A stretch of DNA of 39,433 nucleotides from an uncultured Cytophagales bacterium (lineage in GTDB: Bacteria > Bacteroidota > Bacteroidia > Cytophagales > Bernardetiaceae): positions 1 to 39,433 of the forward strand of contig CAKZOK010000095.1 in the NCBI GenBank assembly GCA_937136415.1. The letters run 5' to 3'. Each line of letters opens with the position of its first letter. The first letter of the stretch is position 1. The position numbers were made by a program, and so were the translations under genes. The notes under the pieces were generated by a model, which made no database searches, was not told where the DNA came from, and saw only the letters and a list, made by a program, of their open reading frames with translations. This document shows positions 35,058 to 39,433 of the stretch, piece by piece.

Positions 35058-38024
35058 TTATGAATGTTCAACTATAATTTCTCGTATTAAATTTTCTATT
35101 TTTTTATTGCTAAATTGTTTTCTGAATTTAATCTTAATTGCATCTCCAAAAAATTTTTCTGCGTGTCTTATTTTTTGTTGCTCCTCATTTCTCAAACTTT
35201 CTTCTGTTGTATTTTTTGTTTCCACAACAAAATATAATTTTTTTGATTTGTTTTCATAATTCAAAACATAAGCAAAATCAGGCGAATAACTTTTTCCACC
35301 AGCAACAGGAATTTTTATTGAGTTTTTAGGTATTTTAGAAAATACAACAACATCTGTTAAGTTTGTTTTAATATTCTGTTTTTCTAATTCAGAATCGTAA
35401 AATAATTCATCAAGCAAATAACTGTCTGCAACCTTATTATCAGAATACATTACACCCACATCAGAAGCAGAAATTTCTTTTAAAACATTTCCTTTTTCGT
35501 CTGTAAATTTCGTTGGATGAATTTCATTGCTCACTTTTTGATATTCAATGCCAAATTTATCTATTGCATTATACATTAAATAATTTTCAAATTTTTGTTT
35601 GATGATACGAATGGTGGCACTATTTAGAAATTTGTTTATGTTGATAGAAGAATCAATAAATGAATGATGTAAAGTTTTTATATTGATATGTAGTGTTTTT
35701 GCTAATTCTTTCAAGAAACTACTGTATTTCATTGTAGAAATTGGCGTTATTTCATTTCCATAAATTTCTTGTTCTTCTTTAACTCCTGCTATATTATTAG
35801 TTATTTCAATTTGTGCTTTTCTTTCTTTTATACCTTCACTAGTAAAATTATTGTTTTGTTCATTCAAGAAACTAACAAAAAGTAATTTGAATGTGTCTTC
35901 TTTTTCAAACTTATATTCTAAAATTACTTTTTCATTCAATTTTTCCCAAAGCTGTTTTAATTCGCTGTATTTTTCTGTTCGTATGCTAACTTGCTTTTTC
36001 TTGTCTTTAGCATTTCTAACTTTATTAGAATTAATACCTTCAAATATTCTTGGATAGTTCTGTTTGATAAAATCAAAACCACCTTCTTTAAAATCATTAT
36101 TTCTTTTAATAAAACCAGCATCATCCAATTGTTCTAATAATTCTTCTTCTTCAATAGCATATTTATCTACAATTTGCTGAATCATTTTTGGATGAAGTTT
36201 TTCAGGAGTATCTTCTGTTGAAATTGCGCCCGATTTCTCATTGATTTCATTTACTAATTTATCTACAAAATCACTTTCTGTAAAATCTACAAAGTAGTTG
36301 AGATAAAACTGTTCATCTTTTACTCGGTTTCCATATTCATTTACTGGAAGTCTTAAACCTCTACCCACTTCTTGCAATTTTGAAATATCACTACCACTAC
36401 TTCTTAATTTACAAATCTGAAAAACATTAGGATTATCCCAACCTTCTCGTAGTGTCCATTTTGAAAAGATAAAACGCCTTGGATTATCCAAATCAAGTAT
36501 TGCTTGTTTGTCGTGCAATATTTCATTTATTTCTTTTTCAATCGCTTCATCTTTTTCCGAATTATCTTTTGAAAAATATCCTGCGTGGGTAAGGCTTATA
36601 TCTTCTAATGTTTTTTTAAGGTAGGTTTTATAAAAAGGGTGCTTTTCGGTTTTAAGTAAAGTTTCTACTTCTGCTTTTATCAAACTTTCAATGGTGGTTC
36701 GTAAATAACCCTCTTCATTTCTGTATTCTTCTATGTTATCAATAAAAAATAATGTGATAGGTTTTATTTTTACATTTCTTGTAAGTAATTGCTTTTCATT
36801 TTCAAAATGGCTTTTTATGGCTTTTTGAATCATTATTTCTTGCAGTTTTTCTGCATAAGAATAAGGGTTTAGTTTGTCGCCCTTTGATAATTCAATGCCA
36901 TTAGATAAAACAACTTTGCTTTTGTTTAAACTTTCTATGTACAAATCTCCCATTGCAGCATGTACTCTTTGCAAACTTTCTTTTTTAGTAAGTTTAAATA
37001 TTTTTTTGTTTTTGCCTTCCAACAATTCAAAAGTAGCTTCTTTGCCATCTGTATTATTGAGTTTTACAATAGCATTTTTTCCACTCTCAAACTCTGTAAT
37101 ATGACCTATTACACCTTTTACTAAATTTTTATTGAATGAATTAACAGCAGTTAATGTATAAATTAGATTTTGATAATCTTTTGTTTTTCGTTTTACCAGT
37201 TTGCCAAATATATCTTGTACTTTTATTTCTTTTTCAGGAAAAGTAGCACCATAACGCAAAATAAATTGGGGGCGCATCTTTTGAATATTCTCCCAAGTGG
37301 TATTAGTTGTTCCAAATTTGTGTGGTTCGTCTATTATTAGAAAAGGTTTTGTAGCCGAAATTGCATCAAAAGGAATTAAATGTTTATCAAAAATTCCTTT
37401 ATCAAAAGATTGTTGCATGGTAGATGAGTTTATCATTCCTGCATTGATAACCAATACTTGAATACTATTTTTTTCAAAAACTCCTGCATTTACAAAGCTA
37501 CTAATGGCTGGTGGCATAAACGATTTTTTGTTTTTACCTCCTTTTTTACTTTCTACAATATGTAATTTAATGGTTTTGCTATATTGTTCCTTAAAATGCG
37601 CTCTTGCACTATCACTTTTTAAAAAATTTATTGTTCCTGCTTTGATGGAAAGTGTAGGAACAACAACAATAAACTTAAAAATTCCGTGATGTTTGTTGAG
37701 CTCAAAAATAGTTTTGGTATATGTATAGGTTTTTCCTGTTCCTGTTTCCATCATAATATCTATGATGTTGCTATTTGGCTTTACTTTTTCTTCTATATTA
37801 TTTTTTATTTGTACGGCTTGATTATTTTTTAAAAACTGTCCAAAAGGCAAGTATCTGTTTTCAAATACTTTTCCTTGCCTCGTAATGTTATTATAAACTG
37901 GGTTTATGTAGGGCGCATCTGTTTGTAGCACAGAATGAATTTCTAAATTTTTAAAAATAGAAAGTGTGTTTTCTACAGCTTGTGTTTGATGGTCTAGGTT
38001 TTTTTCAAAGTTAAATCCTTTCAT
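35058..38024 (-). CDS. Type III restriction enzyme, Res subunit
   Basis: This 988-residue protein is the helicase-nuclease of a type III system, cutting unmethylated DNA between paired sites after ATP-driven communication with Mod. It has Walker A METGTGKTYT (92-101), the DEPH box at 232-235, a C-terminal helicase lobe with FSKWTLREGWDNPNVFQICKLRSSGS and motif VI KLQEVGRGLRLP, and a PD-(D/E)xK nuclease near the end (SPDFAYV with Asp916, then Glu935-X-Lys937 in VETKNT). All key residues are intact and the length is normal. It lies 6 nt after the four-helix-bundle gene and is followed 8 nt later by the radical SAM gene. Confidence 0.95.
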   Translation of the reverse strand: MKGFNFEKNLDHQTQAVENTLSIFKNLEIHSVLQTDAPYINPVYNNITRQGKVFENRYLPFGQFLKNNQAVQIKNNIEEKVKPNSNIIDIMMETGTGKTYTYTKTIFELNKHHGIFKFIVVVPTLSIKAGTINFLKSDSARAHFKEQYSKTIKLHIVESKKGGKNKKSFMPPAISSFVNAGVFEKNSIQVLVINAGMINSSTMQQSFDKGIFDKHLIPFDAISATKPFLIIDEPHKFGTTNTTWENIQKMRPQFILRYGATFPEKEIKVQDIFGKLVKRKTKDYQNLIYTLTAVNSFNKNLVKGVIGHITEFESGKNAIVKLNNTDGKEATFELLEGKNKKIFKLTKKESLQRVHAAMGDLYIESLNKSKVVLSNGIELSKGDKLNPYSYAEKLQEIMIQKAIKSHFENEKQLLTRNVKIKPITLFFIDNIEEYRNEEGYLRTTIESLIKAEVETLLKTEKHPFYKTYLKKTLEDISLTHAGYFSKDNSEKDEAIEKEINEILHDKQAILDLDNPRRFIFSKWTLREGWDNPNVFQICKLRSSGSDISKLQEVGRGLRLPVNEYGNRVKDEQFYLNYFVDFTESDFVDKLVNEINEKSGAISTEDTPEKLHPKMIQQIVDKYAIEEEELLEQLDDAGFIKRNNDFKEGGFDFIKQNYPRIFEGINSNKVRNAKDKKKQVSIRTEKYSELKQLWEKLNEKVILEYKFEKEDTFKLLFVSFLNEQNNNFTSEGIKERKAQIEITNNIAGVKEEQEIYGNEITPISTMKYSSFLKELAKTLHINIKTLHHSFIDSSININKFLNSATIRIIKQKFENYLMYNAIDKFGIEYQKVSNEIHPTKFTDEKGNVLKEISASDVGVMYSDNKVADSYLLDELFYDSELEKQNIKTNLTDVVVFSKIPKNSIKIPVAGGKSYSPDFAYVLNYENKSKKLYFVVETKNTTEESLRNEEQQKIRHAEKFFGDAIKIKFRKQFSNKKIENLIREIIVEHS

Positions 38025-38030
38025 AAGTAA

Positions 38031-38396
38031 TTAGTTGTTAGTTTTTAATTTTGAGTTTTTAGTTGTTTTTACTATACTCGTTAGTATTTTAACCAATTCT
38101 GTACAATCTGCTATATATTTTGTGTAATCATAAACGATAAATTGGCTTTTTTCTAATAATTCTAACCAATACAAAGTTTCTCTTGCTTCTTTGCTTGAAA
38201 TAGCCATTTTATGCACAAAATCTGCTCTACTTTCTGCTGCTAATGCTTCATTTATATTCGCCCCAATGCTAGTCCTCCCACTTCTTAATATTTGCTTTGA
38301 AATTACAAACTCTTTTTTTGATTGCAATAACTTATACAATTCAATAACAGTAAGTGAAAACGCAAAACTCTTATCTTTAATAATACTCTTCTTCAT
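38031..38396 (-). CDS. Four-helix-bundle protein (S23/IVP family)
   Basis: This 121-residue all-helical protein has the family core VISKQILRSGRTSIGANINEALAAESRADFVHKMAISSKEARETLYWLELLEKS (33-86). The family was first seen in intervening sequences of 23S rRNA and is also common as a stand-alone protein in Bacteroidota; its function is unknown, and members form pentamers. It sits between mod and res, 18 and 6 nt from its neighbours, so it is expressed with them. The C-terminal Lys/Asn-rich tail (TTKNSKLKTNN) looks like run-on coding. Confidence 0.9.
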   Translation of the reverse strand: MKKSIIKDKSFAFSLTVIELYKLLQSKKEFVISKQILRSGRTSIGANINEALAAESRADFVHKMAISSKEARETLYWLELLEKSQFIVYDYTKYIADCTELVKILTSIVKTTKNSKLKTNN

Positions 38397-38414
38397 AACT
38401 AAAAATTAAAAACT

Positions 38415-39433
38415 CTAATACCGTGTTATAAAATCAATATCAATACTTTTTTTATTGGCGTAAGAGTTCATATTTTCGCTTATTTCACGCAAATTTTTAC
38501 TCTCAAAATGATAACCGAAGGCAATAATTGTAGCTGGGCTAAAATCTTTATCACTATCTATTTTTTCTAATAGTACTTTCAAATTTTCGGTTTTAAAATC
38601 CTTATTCATTAGATACAATTTTTCACTAACATAATACGCTCTATAATTCTCTAAGTCTATTTCTTGCAATGATTGAGTGAGAGGTATTCCATCATAGGTT
38701 TTCCAAGTAATCAGTAAAGCTTTTATATCTTCTTCGGTGAGTTTGTTCTCATCAAAAAGCTTTGTTTGATTTGCATTTAGTTCTTCTACTTCAAAATTAT
38801 AATCTTCCCATATTGGCATTGTTTCAAAAACCTTGAAACCCAAATCTTGATTTGATAAATCTTTGCCTTTATTTTCTTCTTGTATTTTTTTACTCGCTCT
38901 TACTAATCTTTCTTTTGTAATGTCAAAAATAGTTTTGAAATCAAAATCGGAATAATATTTCTTATTTTCTTTTGCAGAGATTAATTCTCCAATTTGGATA
39001 GAAATACTTTTACGTTTACCATTATCAGATATATTCATATCCATAACTGCGTGTGCAGTTGAGCCTGAACCTGCAAAAAAGTCTAAAATGATATCATCTT
39101 TTTCTTCAGATGAAGTCATTTCAATCATTCGTTGGATAAATGCAATAGGTTTTTTGCCATTAGGATATTGGATATCTCCTTCTTTTGAGACATTATTCCA
39201 ATTAAAGTCAGACCAAAGAGTACCTACTTTATCATTTTTAATAACCTTTTTCTTTTCTTTTAATGCAACATCACTTAACCAAGCAATTAAATCTTTGTTT
39301 TTTCCTTTATAATATAGAGTCGTTAACTTCCCTTTATTTCGACCAGATTTTGGAACATATTCTATACTGTAAAACGTATCATCATTATCTGTGCAATCAA
39401 TTACTCGTTGTCTAATAGAACTTTGAGCATTAG
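38415..39433 (-). CDS. Type III DNA-methyltransferase Mod (5' end beyond the window)
   Basis: The frame stays open from 39128 to the window edge (I translated it by hand), so the gene begins outside and the Met at 39128 is internal. The visible part holds a linker segment with GTLWSDFNWNNVSKEGD, then KPIAFIQRMIEM (AdoMet-side helix) and motif I DFFAGSGSTAHAVMD, then the C-terminal domain that contacts Res. Motif I placed late is normal for beta-class Mod, in which DPPY and the target-recognition domain come first; those lie off the edge. Mod gives the specificity of the system, so the target cannot be inferred. Confidence 0.92.
   Translation of the reverse strand, partial: NAQSSIRQRVIDCTDNDDTFYSIEYVPKSGRNKGKLTTLYYKGKNKDLIAWLSDVALKEKKKVIKNDKVGTLWSDFNWNNVSKEGDIQYPNGKKPIAFIQRMIEMTSSEEKDDIILDFFAGSGSTAHAVMDMNISDNGKRKSISIQIGELISAKENKKYYSDFDFKTIFDITKERLVRASKKIQEENKGKDLSNQDLGFKVFETMPIWEDYNFEVEELNANQTKLFDENKLTEEDIKALLITWKTYDGIPLTQSLQEIDLENYRAYYVSEKLYLMNKDFKTENLKVLLEKIDSDKDFSPATIIAFGYHFESKNLREISENMNSYANKKSIDIDFITRY

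Noticed and set aside
39088..39312. Plus-strand open frame at the right edge
   Set aside because: It is antisense to the mod frame, which I translated without a stop up to the window end.

Overview
The window is AT-rich (roughly one third G+C by eye) and reads as chromosome of a Bacteroidota bacterium, probably order Cytophagales. Support comes from promoters of the form TTTG-N19..21-TAnnTTTG, weak Shine-Dalgarno sequences, an HU-CCDC81/SPOR protein, an LVIVD-repeat lipoprotein with an acidic residue after the lipid cysteine, a helix-hairpin-helix/outer-membrane-barrel protein, and the linked order rplY-efp-accB-accC. A Bernardetia/Flexibacter-like host is my best guess, with low confidence below order level. 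No rRNA, tRNA, CRISPR array, transposase or phage gene was found.

Layout. 1-3700: a class III polyhydroxyalkanoate (PHA) synthase pair (phaE then phaC, minus strand), separated by a hairpin terminator and a 99-bp inverted-repeat element. 3.7-7.2 kb: a divergent 1169-residue fusion of a GMC flavin oxidoreductase to an alpha/beta hydrolase whose nucleophile is Cys, as in PhaC. 7.2-9.2 kb: histidine ammonia-lyase behind a near-perfect 113-bp tandem duplication. 9.4-15.6 kb (minus): NAD-dependent DNA ligase, a small unknown, a HhH/barrel protein with an unusually long pre-signal segment, and a TonB-C-terminal protein. 15.9-20.5 kb (plus): a lipoprotein, an HU-CCDC81/SPOR protein, ExbB/TolQ, ExbD/TolR and an arginyltransferase (ATE/Bpt)-like protein. 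20.6-24.3 kb (plus): an aromatic amino-acid decarboxylase, a DUF6000-like gene and a succinate-semialdehyde-type dehydrogenase. 24.4-26.2 kb (minus): rarA and a small beta-rich protein. 26.6-27.8 kb: the LVIVD lipoprotein. 28.0-31.7 kb (minus): rplY-efp-accB-accC with several strong RNA hairpins. 32.2-34.1 kb (plus): an overlapping PAS histidine kinase and receiver pair. 34.1-39.4 kb (minus): a compact set of type III restriction-modification genes (mod, cut by the window edge; a four-helix-bundle protein; res) ending in a radical SAM/SPASM gene that starts 8 nt after res.

How parts may work together. PhaE and PhaC form the PHA polymerase, and the divergent oxidoreductase-hydrolase may act in related lipid chemistry (inference). 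ExbB/ExbD form a proton-driven inner-membrane motor with a TonB-like protein nearby. AccB/AccC begin fatty-acid synthesis. The kinase and receiver are translationally coupled. The most interesting items are the oxidoreductase-hydrolase fusion beside phaEC, the RM cluster carrying a four-helix-bundle and a radical SAM gene, two copies of a ~210-bp MITE-like repeat, and the tandem-duplicated hutH upstream region. Nothing here proves a wholly new system.
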